From Planctomycetota bacterium (GTDB lineage: Bacteria; Planctomycetota; Planctomycetia; Pirellulales; Pirellulaceae), in assembly GCA_026692885.1 (NCBI GenBank), contig JAPLNJ010000385.1:1-56003 (forward strand): 56,003 nucleotides of DNA, read 5' to 3'. Below, piece after piece: positions 9,407 through 17,817 of the stretch. Below the pieces are notes generated by a model that ran no database searches, had not been told where the DNA came from, and worked only from the letters and a program-made list of their open reading frames with translations. Both the position numbers and the translations under genes were made by a program. Positions within the stretch are counted from its first letter, which is position 1, and each line of letters opens with the position of its first letter.

Positions 9407-9580
9407 GGCAGGTGCTCTCACCGCTGTTCAATCCGCAAGACTGACGTCCCCCTTCAGAATCGCCAGCCAGTGGCGGGTTGATCACCCGCGTTACTGGAAC
9501 GTATCCCAGCCCTCTCGCTCCGTCCAGCCGAGTGCACTCGGTTAGCGGCTGGAAAAGAACAAGTCCGCAGTTTGACCGTA

Positions 9581-9633
9581 GGACGGATTGGCACTTCGGC
9601 CCGATGTTTCGGGGCCGAAGTGCCAATCCGTCC
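9581..9633. repeat. perfect 21-bp inverted repeat hairpin
   Basis: Arms GGACGGATTGGCACTTCGGC(C) at 9581-9601 and its complement at 9613-9633, with an 11-base loop. Probably a REP-type element; it could form a strong RNA hairpin. Confidence 0.85.
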
Positions 9634-9670
9634 CACCACCGATCTGCCAGGTTATTTCTTTACAGCCACT

Positions 9671-9812
9671 TAGGCGAGCGGAAGGAAATAACTTACCCAA
9701 CCCGATGTAGGATGGTCTTCCCGTAAGACGGCCCTCCGAGGCCGTCCACTGCGTCCCGCAGGTTGGTTTACCAGACGGCCTCGGAGGGCCGTCCTACGGG
9801 TAAGTTATTGCA
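9671..9812. repeat. composite inverted-repeat element, family A copy 1 (right arm truncated)
   Basis: The left arm starts TAGGCGAGCGGAAGGAAATA at 9671. The right arm GGGTAAGTTATT (9799-9810) then departs from the family. Between them sit an inner palindrome with arms 9726-9746 and 9774-9793 (GACGGCCTCGGAGGGCCGTC) and the family phrase ATGTAGGATGGTC. The outer arms match the intact copy at 13736-13848, whose inner hairpin is different. Confidence 0.8.
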
Positions 9813-9840
9813 ACTGAACAATCGCGACTACCAAGAGAAG

Positions 9841-9922
9841 GCGCCGGCCCACCAGGATCCGCTGAGCATTACGAACGATGCGCATCGCACGAGATGGCGA
9901 GTCGATCCTGGTGGGCCGGCGC
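9841..9922. repeat. 19-bp perfect inverted repeat
   Basis: Arms GCGCCGGCCCACCAGGATC at 9841-9859 and the exact complement at 9904-9922, with a 44-base centre. No gene in the centre. Confidence 0.85.
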
Positions 9923-10237
9923 TGGTCCGCACCCGATTTCGAGCTCACCGACTTGGCCGCGACGTTGGTTGGGACTGTTGGTTGCCGCTGGCCCGCTCTG
10001 GCCCACCCTCCACAGCGTAGGCTACGACGCTCGACTTCGGACGTGGCCTCGTCACGTCAGCTTGCCTGGCTCGCCCAGATTTGCATCCGCCGCCGAAATT
10101 GATGCAATCGTACTAATCTTCCAGCCCGCTCCGGGCCGAATCCGAATAGATACCGTTTTCCAGACGCCTATGGACGGCCGCCCGGGTGGACGTCTCGCAT
10201 CGCGAGGCTGCCAACCGGTTACCGCCGCGCGAATGCC

Positions 10238-10825
10238 ATGACCGCCTCGGCCCATAATCTCCTCTTGTTGGTGCTCGCTGTGACGGCAGGTTGGATCCTC
10301 GAAGAAACGTTCCAGGAATCCACGGTTTCGGCGGCCGCGAGCGAGAACACGGCCAGCGCCGTGATTCCGGAAGATGATGCACGGGCCAGCGTCGCCTGGC
10401 CTCAGGTTTCGGAGCCAACCGCCAGCCAGGAGGCAGCACCCGGTGTGGAAGCCGAGTCCGGCCCCAAGAACATCGTCCACTTGTTGCCGCCGCCAGTTAC
10501 GAACGAATTCGCGCCCAAGAGCAGCGACAACAGGCACGCACACGCCCAGTCCGGCAAGTCACGGTCAAGCCGCGACCAGGATCGAGCGGATGAGACCGCA
10601 GCTTTCTCGAACACTTCTACAAGCTCGACGACTCCGCAGGATCTGGTCCGTGAGCGGGCCACACAACGCGATCTGGAACGGCGGCGGCGGATCGAAGGAC
10701 GCCGTTGGATCGGCTATGAGCCTTCACGGCCCATGGTCTCGGCGATACCGTTTATGAGTGGCACCAACTGGCAGCCCATGGTCGGGGTGGTGCCGCGCAC
10801 CGTACCGGACTACCGCGGCAATTAG
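10238..10825 (+). CDS. hypothetical small exported protein
   Basis: 195 residues; the ATG at 10238 is followed by a hydrophobic segment (HNLLLLVLAVTAGWILEE) that could be a signal peptide or anchor. The middle is Ser/Ala/Glu-rich and looks disordered. The C-terminal third is basic and more structured (RDLERRRRIEGRRWIGYEPS, then RPMVSAIPFMSGTNWQPMVG). No family recognised. The stop codon TAG is immediately followed by the left arm of a composite repeat (10825-10968), and no RBS-linked partner follows. Base usage and the sensible C-terminus favour a real gene over its antisense frame. Confidence 0.55.
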   Translation: MTASAHNLLLLVLAVTAGWILEETFQESTVSAAASENTASAVIPEDDARASVAWPQVSEPTASQEAAPGVEAESGPKNIVHLLPPPVTNEFAPKSSDNRHAHAQSGKSRSSRDQDRADETAAFSNTSTSSTTPQDLVRERATQRDLERRRRIEGRRWIGYEPSRPMVSAIPFMSGTNWQPMVGVVPRTVPDYRGN

Positions 10826-10968
10826 GGACCGCGAAAGGAATAGCTGTCGGATGCTGCCCGTGTGGCACACCCTGAGCCTAGGCGAAGGGCGTGGTTTTGG
10901 CCCACCTCGCCCATCGCTGAGGCTCAGGGCGTGCCACCCCATTGCGACATTTATTCCTTGCGTGGTCC
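10825..10968. repeat. composite MITE-like element, family B copy 1
   Basis: Outer arms GGACCGCGAAAGGAATAGC... (10825-10850) and the imperfect complement at 10945-10968 agree at about 20 of 24 positions. Inside is a longer hairpin with arms beginning GTGGCACACCCTGAGCCTAG (from 10862) and ending at GTGCCAC (about 10937). It has the same outer arms as 20335-20453 with a different core. Confidence 0.8.
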
Positions 10969-11035
10969 TACCGTCTGAGGCACGCGTTTCCCTTTCCTCC
11001 GTTCGTTTCGCGATTCACTCGTCGAGCAGCAGCAA

Positions 11036-12235
11036 ATGGACATTATCGCACGTCGCTACGACACGCTGGAACTGGTCTGCATCCGTGTCGAGGACGGGCA
11101 GATCCGGAGTATTCAACCTCAGGCCACTGTCCCCGACACAGCGGAGGCTCCCTGGGTGGCGCCGGGCTTGGTTGACATTCAAGTGAACGGCTGCTGCGGC
11201 CGAGATTTCCTGGAGCCGGGATTGAGCGTCGGCGGCGTGGCGGAGATCGGCAGGGCCGTGGCGCAACAGGGCGTGACCGGTTACTGTCCCACGATCACCA
11301 CGCACAGTTTCGCTCGGCTGGCCCACGCCGCGCGGACCATCGCGCGCGCCTGCGAAGAGGACCGGACCGTCGCTGTGCAAGTGGTGGGCATCCACCGTGA
11401 GGGTCCCTACATCTCTGGGGAGGATGGTCCGCGCGGCGCCCATCCTCGCGAACACGTGCGACCGCCGGATTGGGAGGAATTCCAGCGGCTTCAAGAGGCT
11501 GCTGGCGGACGCATTCGCATCCTGACGCTGTCACCGGAGTACGCGTCGGCGGCGGACTTCGCGGCCCGTGTGGCGAAGACCAACGTCATTGTCGCCATCG
11601 GCCACACCGGTGCAGACTCGGCACAGATCCGCGCGGCCGTGGACGCGGGGGCCAAGCTGAGTACGCACTTAGGCAACGGCGCCCACGGACAAATCCGGCG
11701 TCATCCGAACTACCTCTGGGATCAGTTGGCGGAAGATCGCTTGACCGCCAGCCTGATCGTCGATGGGCACCATCTGCCGCCCACAGTCGTGAAGGTCTTT
11801 GTGCGTGCCAAGAGTCTGGAGCGTTGCCTCCTGATCAGTGATCTCACCGGACTGGCTGGCCGGCCACCGGGTCGTTACGAGGCGTCCAGTCTGGGGGCGG
11901 TCGAAGTTCTGGAGGACGGCCGGCTGGTCGTCGCCGGGCAACGCCAATTGCTGGCCGGCGCCGCCCTGCCGCTGACCGTCGGGATTACCAATCTGATGCG
12001 GTTCACCGGCGCGAGTCTGCAGACAGCGGTGGACCTGGCCAGCCTCCGCCCGGCCGCCTTCGTCGGGGTGCCCGCCCGCGGTCTGAAAGTCGGCGCTCCG
12101 GCTGACCTCGTCTTGTTCCATTTGTCCGGCGGCGTCGATAGCGTCGGTCAATTGGAAGTCCTGGCGACATGCCTGGCCGGTCAAATCCTGCCCAGGGACG
12201 CGGTCCTCCTCCCGTCGCGCCGCCACTTGTCTTGA
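11036..12235 (+). CDS. NagA-like amidohydrolase (N-acetylglucosamine-6-phosphate deacetylase family)
   Basis: 399 residues, cytosolic. The family removes acetate from GlcNAc-6-phosphate, feeding amino sugar into glycolysis. Visible metal and active-site features are GIHREGPYISG (H120, E122), AIGHTGADS (H190), STHLGNGAH (H211), VDGHHLPP (H245) and SDLTGLAG (D269, the expected general base). The usual THLFNAM motif reads THLGNGA here and the normal TDA reads SDL, so this is a divergent subgroup and the exact substrate is open. The length fits NagA (about 380). It lies close upstream of the AAA+ ATPase gene (24 bases) but that gene appears to have its own promoter. The neighbouring glycan-degrading genes suit an amino-sugar role. 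Confidence 0.75.
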   Translation: MDIIARRYDTLELVCIRVEDGQIRSIQPQATVPDTAEAPWVAPGLVDIQVNGCCGRDFLEPGLSVGGVAEIGRAVAQQGVTGYCPTITTHSFARLAHAARTIARACEEDRTVAVQVVGIHREGPYISGEDGPRGAHPREHVRPPDWEEFQRLQEAAGGRIRILTLSPEYASAADFAARVAKTNVIVAIGHTGADSAQIRAAVDAGAKLSTHLGNGAHGQIRRHPNYLWDQLAEDRLTASLIVDGHHLPPTVVKVFVRAKSLERCLLISDLTGLAGRPPGRYEASSLGAVEVLEDGRLVVAGQRQLLAGAALPLTVGITNLMRFTGASLQTAVDLASLRPAAFVGVPARGLKVGAPADLVLFHLSGGVDSVGQLEVLATCLAGQILPRDAVLLPSRRHLS

Positions 12236-12253
12236 CGAGCACCGTCCTATAAT
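12227..12253 (+). promoter_or_regulatory. candidate promoter with leaderless start
   Basis: A consensus TATAAT lies at 12248-12253, only six bases before the ATG at 12260. TTGTCT at 12227-12232 (15-base spacer) is a possible -35. Initiation 6-7 bases after the -10 would fall at the start codon. No Shine-Dalgarno sequence precedes the ATG, consistent with a leaderless mRNA. Confidence 0.4.
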
Positions 12254-12259
12254 ACAGCC

Positions 12260-13681
12260 ATGTCCACACTACACTGCAAACCTCGGAATCTCCGCGAACT
12301 GCGAGAGCATGGCTGGGTTTCCAAGTCGGTCAAACAAGAGCTTCACGACAACTTCCTGGCTATGCTGGCGCAGGGCGAGGAACTGTTTCCGGGCATCATC
12401 GGCTATGACGATACGGTGATTCCGGAAATCAACCTGGCTCTGCTGGCACGTCACGACATGCTGTTCCTGGGCGAGAAGGGCCAAGGCAAGACGCGCCTGA
12501 TGCGCAGTTTGATAAGGTTCCTGGACGAAGACATACCCTACCTCGATCTGCCGGCAGCGCCGTTTCACGAAGATCCCTACCGTCCGCTCAGCCGCGTGGG
12601 CAAACGCTTTGTGGCCGAGCACGCGGAGGAAGACGTGCCGATTGTCTGGTGGCGGCGCGAGGACCGGTACGCTGAGCGACTGGCACCGGGCACCAAGTTC
12701 GCCGACATCATCGGCGAGATCGATCCAGCCAAGCTGGCCGGAGGCCAAAGCATGTCGACCGAGGAAGCCCTGCACTTCGGGCTGATCCCGCGTATGCACC
12801 GCGGCATCTTCGCGGTCAATGAGTTACCGGAGCTCGATGAGTTGGTGCAGGTCGGGCTGTTCAATATCCTCGAAGAACGCGACATTCAAATCCGCGGATA
12901 CCCGATTCGCTTCGACCTGGACGTGGTGTTACTGTTCTCCGCCAATCCGGCCACCTTCAATCGTAGCGGCAAGGTCATCCCGCAACTGAAGGACCGGATC
13001 GGGTCGGCCATCCACACGCACTACCCGCGGTCTCGCGATCAGGGGATCCAGATCATGGAACAGGAGGCGGGCCTGGACCTGGGCGGACGCTACCCGGTCG
13101 TGGTGCCCTATTTCATGCGCGAGATCGTCGAAGAGATTACGGTCCAGGCGCGCCAGTCGAAGTTCGTCGACCAGCTGTCGGGCGTGAGTGCCCGCCTGAG
13201 CATGGCGAACTACCGGATCATGGTGGCCAGTGCCCGGCAGCGGGCCGTGCTATTGGGTGAGCAACCCGCGGTGCCGCGGATCAGCGACCTGGGCCGCATC
13301 TACTCGTCCTCGCTAGGCAAGCTGGAACTGGATCTGATGGGTAGCCACCAGATGACGGAACGGCAGGTGCTGGATGCGGTGACGGCGTCCGCGATCCGCG
13401 TGGTGTTTACACAGTACGTGGACCAACACGGGTTGGCGGAGATCTCGGAGATTTTCCGCAAAGGCGTGAAGATCGAAGTCGGCGATTTGTTGCCGTCCAG
13501 CTACTACGCGGAACGCTTGCAGCGGGTGCCCCCCGTGTGGGACAAGGCCTTCGAGGTCAACGCTTCGACCGATGCCGCCGTGCGTGCGTCGTGCGTCGAG
13601 TTCGTGCTCGCTGGCCTCTACGCGCTGGACCTCATCTCGCGCGGCCAACACCACGGCCGCCTGGCGTACGAGGTGACGTAG
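12260..13681 (+). CDS. AAA+ ATPase of the magnesium-chelatase (ChlI)/MoxR type
   Basis: 473 residues. Walker A is GEKGQGKT (71-78). The Walker B position reads [11 protein letters not shown] (182-192), with N-E in place of the usual D-E. Sensor 1 is SANP (227-230), followed by [17 protein letters not shown] containing the arginine-finger region. The protein matches the widely distributed family annotated as magnesium chelatase or sigma-54-interacting-like AAA+ protein. These act as ATP-driven remodelers and usually pair with a VWA-domain protein; no VWA gene is adjacent here (the nearest is 33969-34970). The C-terminal 120 residues are helical. The start is fixed by the ATG at 12260 just behind a TATAAT box. 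Confidence 0.8.
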   Translation: MSTLHCKPRNLRELREHGWVSKSVKQELHDNFLAMLAQGEELFPGIIGYDDTVIPEINLALLARHDMLFLGEKGQGKTRLMRSLIRFLDEDIPYLDLPAAPFHEDPYRPLSRVGKRFVAEHAEEDVPIVWWRREDRYAERLAPGTKFADIIGEIDPAKLAGGQSMSTEEALHFGLIPRMHRGIFAVNELPELDELVQVGLFNILEERDIQIRGYPIRFDLDVVLLFSANPATFNRSGKVIPQLKDRIGSAIHTHYPRSRDQGIQIMEQEAGLDLGGRYPVVVPYFMREIVEEITVQARQSKFVDQLSGVSARLSMANYRIMVASARQRAVLLGEQPAVPRISDLGRIYSSSLGKLELDLMGSHQMTERQVLDAVTASAIRVVFTQYVDQHGLAEISEIFRKGVKIEVGDLLPSSYYAERLQRVPPVWDKAFEVNASTDAAVRASCVEFVLAGLYALDLISRGQHHGRLAYEVT

Positions 13682-13735
13682 GGGCTGCGGCTTGCGTGCC
13701 GACTACCGGAGTGGGCCCGCGAACTGCACCCCATA

Positions 13736-13848
13736 AGGCGAGCGGCAGGAAATAACTTACCCAACTTAATGTAGGATGGTCGTCCAAGACCGTCCCGATC
13801 GGCCTGGAAAGGCCGACCTACGGGTAAGTTATTTCCTGCCGCTCGCCT
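13736..13848. repeat. composite MITE-like element, family A copy 2 (intact)
   Basis: 113 bp with perfect 27-bp terminal inverted repeats, 13736-13762 (AGGCGAGCGGCAGGAAATAA...) and 13822-13848. The core carries ATGTAGGATGGTC and half-palindromes around GGCCTGGAAAGGCC, a hairpin motif also found alone at 20457-20515. No coding capacity. Confidence 0.9.
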
Positions 13849-13973
13849 AACACTACACGGTTCTTCGGGGGCGTACCTTCGGCAAAACAACAAGTGGTTC
13901 GTCGTCTCTCCGAGTCTGACGTTGGACCGCTGCCTGAAAGCAGTCCGGGACGGTGGGCTATTCACGCCATGAC

Positions 13974-14171
13974 ATGAAGGAAAAACGCAAGAAAAAGAAG
14001 AATGCAAAAGCCGCTCCCGCACCAGCCCCTGAAGCTGCCGCCGCTCCCGCCTTGCCCAAGGATGCCGTCTCGCTGGCTCTGCTGCAAAAAGCGAAGAGGT
14101 TGGTGGCCCAACTTGGCAGCATCAAAGAGGCCAAGGCCGCGATTGATGCGCTGGCTCAGTTGCTGGATTGA
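13974..14171 (+). CDS. small basic hypothetical protein
   Basis: 65 residues from the ATG at 13974 (an upstream in-frame start at 13953 adds seven residues). It has a Lys-rich head (MKEKRKKKKNAKA), an Ala/Pro linker, then one amphipathic helical pair (LLQKAKRLVAQLGSIKEAKA...LAQLLD). Small proteins with this plan are frequent in Planctomycetes, and I take it as a real gene of unknown function, possibly nucleic-acid associated because of its charge. It is convergent with the GH38-like gene, with 42 bases between the stops. Confidence 0.6.
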   Translation: MKEKRKKKKNAKAAPAPAPEAAAAPALPKDAVSLALLQKAKRLVAQLGSIKEAKAAIDALAQLLD

Positions 14172-14213
14172 GGCTGGTCCCCAACAGGACGGGGCAAAAT
14201 GACAAATTGCAGC

Positions 14214-16970
14214 CTATAGCTTCCCTTGGAGGATCAAGCTCACGGGAGCCAGGGGCTGAATCGTCACGTCCAACGTGCCCTGCTTGGAAACGGCGATCGG
14301 CGATCCGCGGAGCTGACCGCGCAAGTCGCAAGGCTGCGCGGTGGGGGCCTGCAGGCCCTGGGGCAAACGCACCGTGTAGACGCCGGAATCCCCCGTCTGC
14401 TCCCACAATCGCAAGAGCGTCCCTGCGCCGTAAGGGTTGGCGCCGAAGGCCGTGACCAGCAACCCGCGGCGCACAGGTCCCGCCGCCGCCGGTTCGCCGT
14501 GCGGCGCCGCGTCTCCGGCTTTCTTCGTGATGGCCAGGCCGACGGAAATCGGGGGCAGCTTGCCCGGCGCGTCGTCCGACACGACCGCCAGGCAACCGGC
14601 GCGGGCCTCCCACGAACCGCCTACCAGCGAGGCCTCAGTCGACTCGGCCGCCGCCACCAGCCACAGACGCACGCGCGATGACCACGAGCCTTCGATCCAC
14701 TGCGCGAAGTTCGTCGAATAGACGTTGTTGAAGAGATTGACGAACACGTCCGGTGTGTGGGCGACGAAATCGCGCGAATAGCGCCATAAGCCCGGATGCT
14801 CCAGGCTCACCAACTGGGCGTCGATCGGACAGAGGCCTGTGCGAGTGCCGTCCGCTGCATTGATCAGGAGCCCGCCGTTCAGACAGAAGATCTCGTGGTT
14901 CGATCCCGGAACCAGGTCCTTGGCCGGGTTCACGATGCTGCCCAAGCGAGCCAGGTGGAAGGTCGGATTGTCGGCGCGGAGCGGGAAGCAGAGCCAGCCT
15001 CCCTCGGGCCACGGATCGGGTGTCTTGCCGGTAATCGACCACTCCAGATCCAGACAGGGCCTGCCGGCGTAAAGCGTCACTCGCAATTGCGTAGCGTCGG
15101 GGATGATGCCGCGGGGAGCCGCCTTGAGCAAGGCGGTGGCTTCGACCGCGTCGCTGCGAATCTCCACGGTCGCAGCGCTCGCGGTCGCCGCGGAATAGGG
15201 ATATTCTTTGGCCGACGGTAAGCCGGGTTTGCCGTGGCTGATCATTTCGCCCGAGGTTGGCGACAAGACATAGGCACGCGTAAAGCTGGCGTTCTGATCG
15301 GCGTCGAATCGCTCGTACAAGTACTGCCCCAAGGCGTAACGCGATTGGAGGTTGACCAATTCCCGGCCCGTGCTCTTGTCCACGATCGAACGAATGCCGC
15401 ACCGCGCCGGATCGAGCGTCACGCGGAGCAGCTCGTTCTCGAGGTACTGGGCGTTGGCGCGAGGTGCGACGTGTCCCTGAGGCGTCTGCTGCGACGGCAC
15501 AAACGTCCGATAGCCCAGCGGCGGCAGGTTCTTGGCCACGAAACGCAGCCGCCCGTTGTCAGCCGCTGCCGCGATGGTTTCCTGACTCGCGACGTCCGTC
15601 AAAGCGGTTACGACGCCGGTCCAGGGCAGGTCGACTTCGCCGTCGCGCGTCCAGGGTAACGGATTGAACACCACGATGCGGCGGCCGGAAACGTTGACCG
15701 CCTTGGCCAGCCCATTTAGCCGCTGCTGGAGCGCCGCATCGACCGTCGCAGCCGCTTGGTGAGCGTAGGCGCGTTTCTGGTCGAATCCCTCCAGCAGGAA
15801 ACGATAGTTGCCCGCGGCGAGTTTCTTTTTCCAGGGTTCGCCATAGCTGTAGCCGGCATATCGGCCGACGTCCGGCCCCCAGGTGTGTTCACCGAACAAG
15901 AGCGTGTTCTCGTAAGCGGCGGCAACGACCGAGCCGGCCGGCTCGGTCGGCACACCCCATGCGCCCAGGAGCGTGTCGAGGGCTTCCAAGGCCGCGATGT
16001 GGGGACGCGTCGCGTGGGCCGCCTGCGTCTCGATCGGCATCGAGCCGATACCGTGAATCCACGTGTCCGGCATGTCGCCGCGGATGACCGGCAGGTCCGG
16101 CTTCTCACGCGAGATGGCTTCAGCAAAGTCCGACATCTGGCCAAAGCGAACGCGCACGCCGGGCAGCTCACGCTTGGCTCGATCGAACAGCCCGTCGACC
16201 TCCTTGGTGTTGGGCGGCCCGTGGTTGTCGCCGGTCATCCACATACACAGCCAAGCCTTATGAGGCCAGTTAGGCGGCGGAGAAAGGCTTGAGCCGTAGG
16301 CCGACGAGAACATGGTCAGCACGCGCGATCCATCGGGACCTTCCCACCAGTGCAAGAGGGGAACATCGGGATGCGAGCAGCCCTCGTTGCATCCCAAGTG
16401 AAAGAACTTTACTCCTGCCTGGGCTAGGATCGTGGCGGTCACCCCGGTGTGCGAAGTCACGTCGGTCATCTTGGCCGACGTCGGCAGCGGTTGCTCGGCC
16501 AGTCTGGCCATCTCGACCGAGTAACGGAAGCCGCGCGCCAAGTCCTCCAGGTCGAGCGATTCGGTATGTGTGGTAAATGCCAGAGCCTGGGGAGCCAGTC
16601 GCCCGGCACGCATGGCGGCCAGGAACCGCTCGCGCCGTTCCGGAGTCTGGCCCGGCCAGAGAATCTGGGCCATCGGCCAGCCGGCCAAGGTCCAGGTGAA
16701 CTGCTGGTCCGGCGGCAGATTGCGGCTCTCGTCGACCAGTTGCAGGGCCTGATCGGCCATCGACGTTCGATAGCGGTCCACCACACGGCTGGCCAGATCC
16801 GTATAGCCGATATCGAAATGCGTTTTGGAAACGACGATCACTTCTTCGAGCTTAGGCCACTGCGAAGCGTTCTGAGCCCAAGCCGGAATTCCGGTCTGCA
16901 ACAACCACGTCCCCAGCAGAAAGCGATATGTGAAACGAAGCAGCGTCTGTCGAAAACTTTGATACATCAT
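14214..16970 (-). CDS. secreted GH38-like alpha-mannosidase-type hydrolase
   Basis: 918 residues with a signal peptide ending near TGIPAWAQ. The N-terminal domain begins VIVVSKTHFDIGYTD, with H51 and D53 matching the zinc-binding H-x-D of GH38. It continues with FTWTLAGWPMAQIL and GDMPDTWIHGIGSMP, the region expected to carry the nucleophile. The remainder is beta-rich with a GH38-type C-terminal architecture (VVFNPLPWTRDGEVDLP, YLENELLRVTLDP). Family assignment is by motif recall; the substrate is unknown. Its ATG overlaps the stop of the upstream small membrane protein by four bases (ATGA), implying translational coupling. Confidence 0.7.
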   Translation of the reverse strand: MMYQSFRQTLLRFTYRFLLGTWLLQTGIPAWAQNASQWPKLEEVIVVSKTHFDIGYTDLASRVVDRYRTSMADQALQLVDESRNLPPDQQFTWTLAGWPMAQILWPGQTPERRERFLAAMRAGRLAPQALAFTTHTESLDLEDLARGFRYSVEMARLAEQPLPTSAKMTDVTSHTGVTATILAQAGVKFFHLGCNEGCSHPDVPLLHWWEGPDGSRVLTMFSSAYGSSLSPPPNWPHKAWLCMWMTGDNHGPPNTKEVDGLFDRAKRELPGVRVRFGQMSDFAEAISREKPDLPVIRGDMPDTWIHGIGSMPIETQAAHATRPHIAALEALDTLLGAWGVPTEPAGSVVAAAYENTLLFGEHTWGPDVGRYAGYSYGEPWKKKLAAGNYRFLLEGFDQKRAYAHQAAATVDAALQQRLNGLAKAVNVSGRRIVVFNPLPWTRDGEVDLPWTGVVTALTDVASQETIAAAADNGRLRFVAKNLPPLGYRTFVPSQQTPQGHVAPRANAQYLENELLRVTLDPARCGIRSIVDKSTGRELVNLQSRYALGQYLYERFDADQNASFTRAYVLSPTSGEMISHGKPGLPSAKEYPYSAATASAATVEIRSDAVEATALLKAAPRGIIPDATQLRVTLYAGRPCLDLEWSITGKTPDPWPEGGWLCFPLRADNPTFHLARLGSIVNPAKDLVPGSNHEIFCLNGGLLINAADGTRTGLCPIDAQLVSLEHPGLWRYSRDFVAHTPDVFVNLFNNVYSTNFAQWIEGSWSSRVRLWLVAAAESTEASLVGGSWEARAGCLAVVSDDAPGKLPPISVGLAITKKAGDAAPHGEPAAAGPVRRGLLVTAFGANPYGAGTLLRLWEQTGDSGVYTVRLPQGLQAPTAQPCDLRGQLRGSPIAVSKQGTLDVTIQPLAPVSLILQGKL

Positions 16971-17284
16971 GGCGATATCCTACAGTGATTCCTTTTGCGG
17001 TCCTCAGTATACAAACGGCAATAGCCGATAGCTGCGCCGCTGGTATCCAGCCATGAATACGCGGCAGAAACGAGCCACAGCAGCCGGCTGCCACGGACAA
17101 TCCAGTGCGCCGGCACGTGTCCTTGGAAGGGTCGGCGCAGCCCGATGTAGAGTTCCAGGGCGACCCACATCGGCAGCACCAGCAGGAGTTCGCGCACCGG
17201 CCACTCGCCCAAGTGCGGACTCGCCAGCACGGGTCCCAGAATGGTCAAGCACATGGCCGCTACGGCCATTCCATAGCGATTCAC
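16967..17284 (-). CDS. small membrane protein coupled to the GH38-like gene
   Basis: 105 residues with two or three hydrophobic segments (MAVAAMCLTILGPVLAS, LLLVLPMWVALELYIGL, LLWLVSAAYSWLD). No family recognised. Its stop overlaps the downstream start as ATGA. The last dozen codons (EDRKRNHCRISP) are encoded by a solo arm of the family B repeat (16983-17003), so the present C-terminus and the coupling may have been created by a repeat insertion or deletion that removed the original end. Confidence 0.55.
   Translation of the reverse strand: MNRYGMAVAAMCLTILGPVLASPHLGEWPVRELLLVLPMWVALELYIGLRRPFQGHVPAHWIVRGSRLLWLVSAAYSWLDTSGAAIGYCRLYTEDRKRNHCRISP
16983..17003. repeat. solo family B arm inside a coding region
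   Basis: CAGTGATTCCTTTTGCGGTC matches the right-hand arms of the composite elements at 10945-10968 and 20430-20453 with few differences. No partner arm or core hairpin is found nearby. Confidence 0.55.
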
Positions 17285-17400
17285 AGGATACTCCTCAGTC
17301 GCTCAGGTGCGAGTGTTCATCGGGGCTGAAGGCCACCGCGCCCACCTGGCAGCGGACACCGCCGTTGTCGCCCGGACGGCTGCCAGACTTGTAAGGGGCA

Positions 17401-17799
17401 CTAGGGAGCCAGCCACCACTCCCGGCGTACGCCGAGTCGCGTCAGGAGCACGATCACGCCCACGACAGCGGCCCCGAGGGCGGCCAGTAGGACGGCGGCA
17501 CTAGCGATATCCAAGGCAGCCGCAAGCAGTTCGTTCTCCCGGCGATCGATGGCCTTCGCAATATACTCCAAGGCGCTGTTGAACATCTCGGCCGTAAACA
17601 CGACCGTGATGCACAACAATAACAGACACCACTCGCTGAGGCTTGCTCGCAAAAAGGCGGCGGCGACGATCACCCCGACGGCGCAGACCAAGTGCACGCC
17701 GAAGCTGGCTTGTCCTCGCACGCCGAGGGCGATACCTCGGAAGGCGTCGCGAAACTTCTGCAGCCAGGAGCGGGGCGTGGGACGGAACTCGTCGGTCAT
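17401..17799 (-). CDS. dgkA: diacylglycerol kinase / undecaprenol kinase (DgkA family)
   Basis: 132 residues, the usual size of this integral-membrane kinase. Three membrane spans are visible (FGVHLVCAVGVIVAAAFL, WCLLLLCITVVFTAEMFN, AAVLLAALGAAVVGVIVLL). The family signature lies at the end of span 2 and after it: AEMFNSALEYIAKAIDRREN...ALDIASAA, with the catalytic and metal-binding glutamates and the conserved E-x-x-N. It phosphorylates a lipid alcohol with ATP in the cytoplasmic membrane. The start is ATG at 17799. Eighteen bases separate it from the stop of the upstream TPR gene, so the two may be co-transcribed. Confidence 0.85.
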   Translation of the reverse strand: MTDEFRPTPRSWLQKFRDAFRGIALGVRGQASFGVHLVCAVGVIVAAAFLRASLSEWCLLLLCITVVFTAEMFNSALEYIAKAIDRRENELLAAALDIASAAVLLAALGAAVVGVIVLLTRLGVRREWWLAP

Positions 17800-17817
17800 G
17801 GCCGCACAGTCTCCAGT

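Larger units (their letters stand above)
9422..10237. other. repeat-filled spacer upstream of the GH98-like gene
   Basis: No convincing gene in about 800 bases. It holds three separate inverted repeats (9581-9633, 9671-9812, 9841-9922). The promoters of the divergent GH98-like and 10238 genes must lie in this stretch but were not identifiable. Confidence 0.6.

Noticed and set aside
9422..10237. Short frames in the repeat spacer read as genes
   Set aside because: They are translations of inverted repeats and end at repeat borders.
10052..10543. 163-codon minus-strand frame
   Set aside because: Overlaps the more plausible 10238-10825 gene and lacks any family text.
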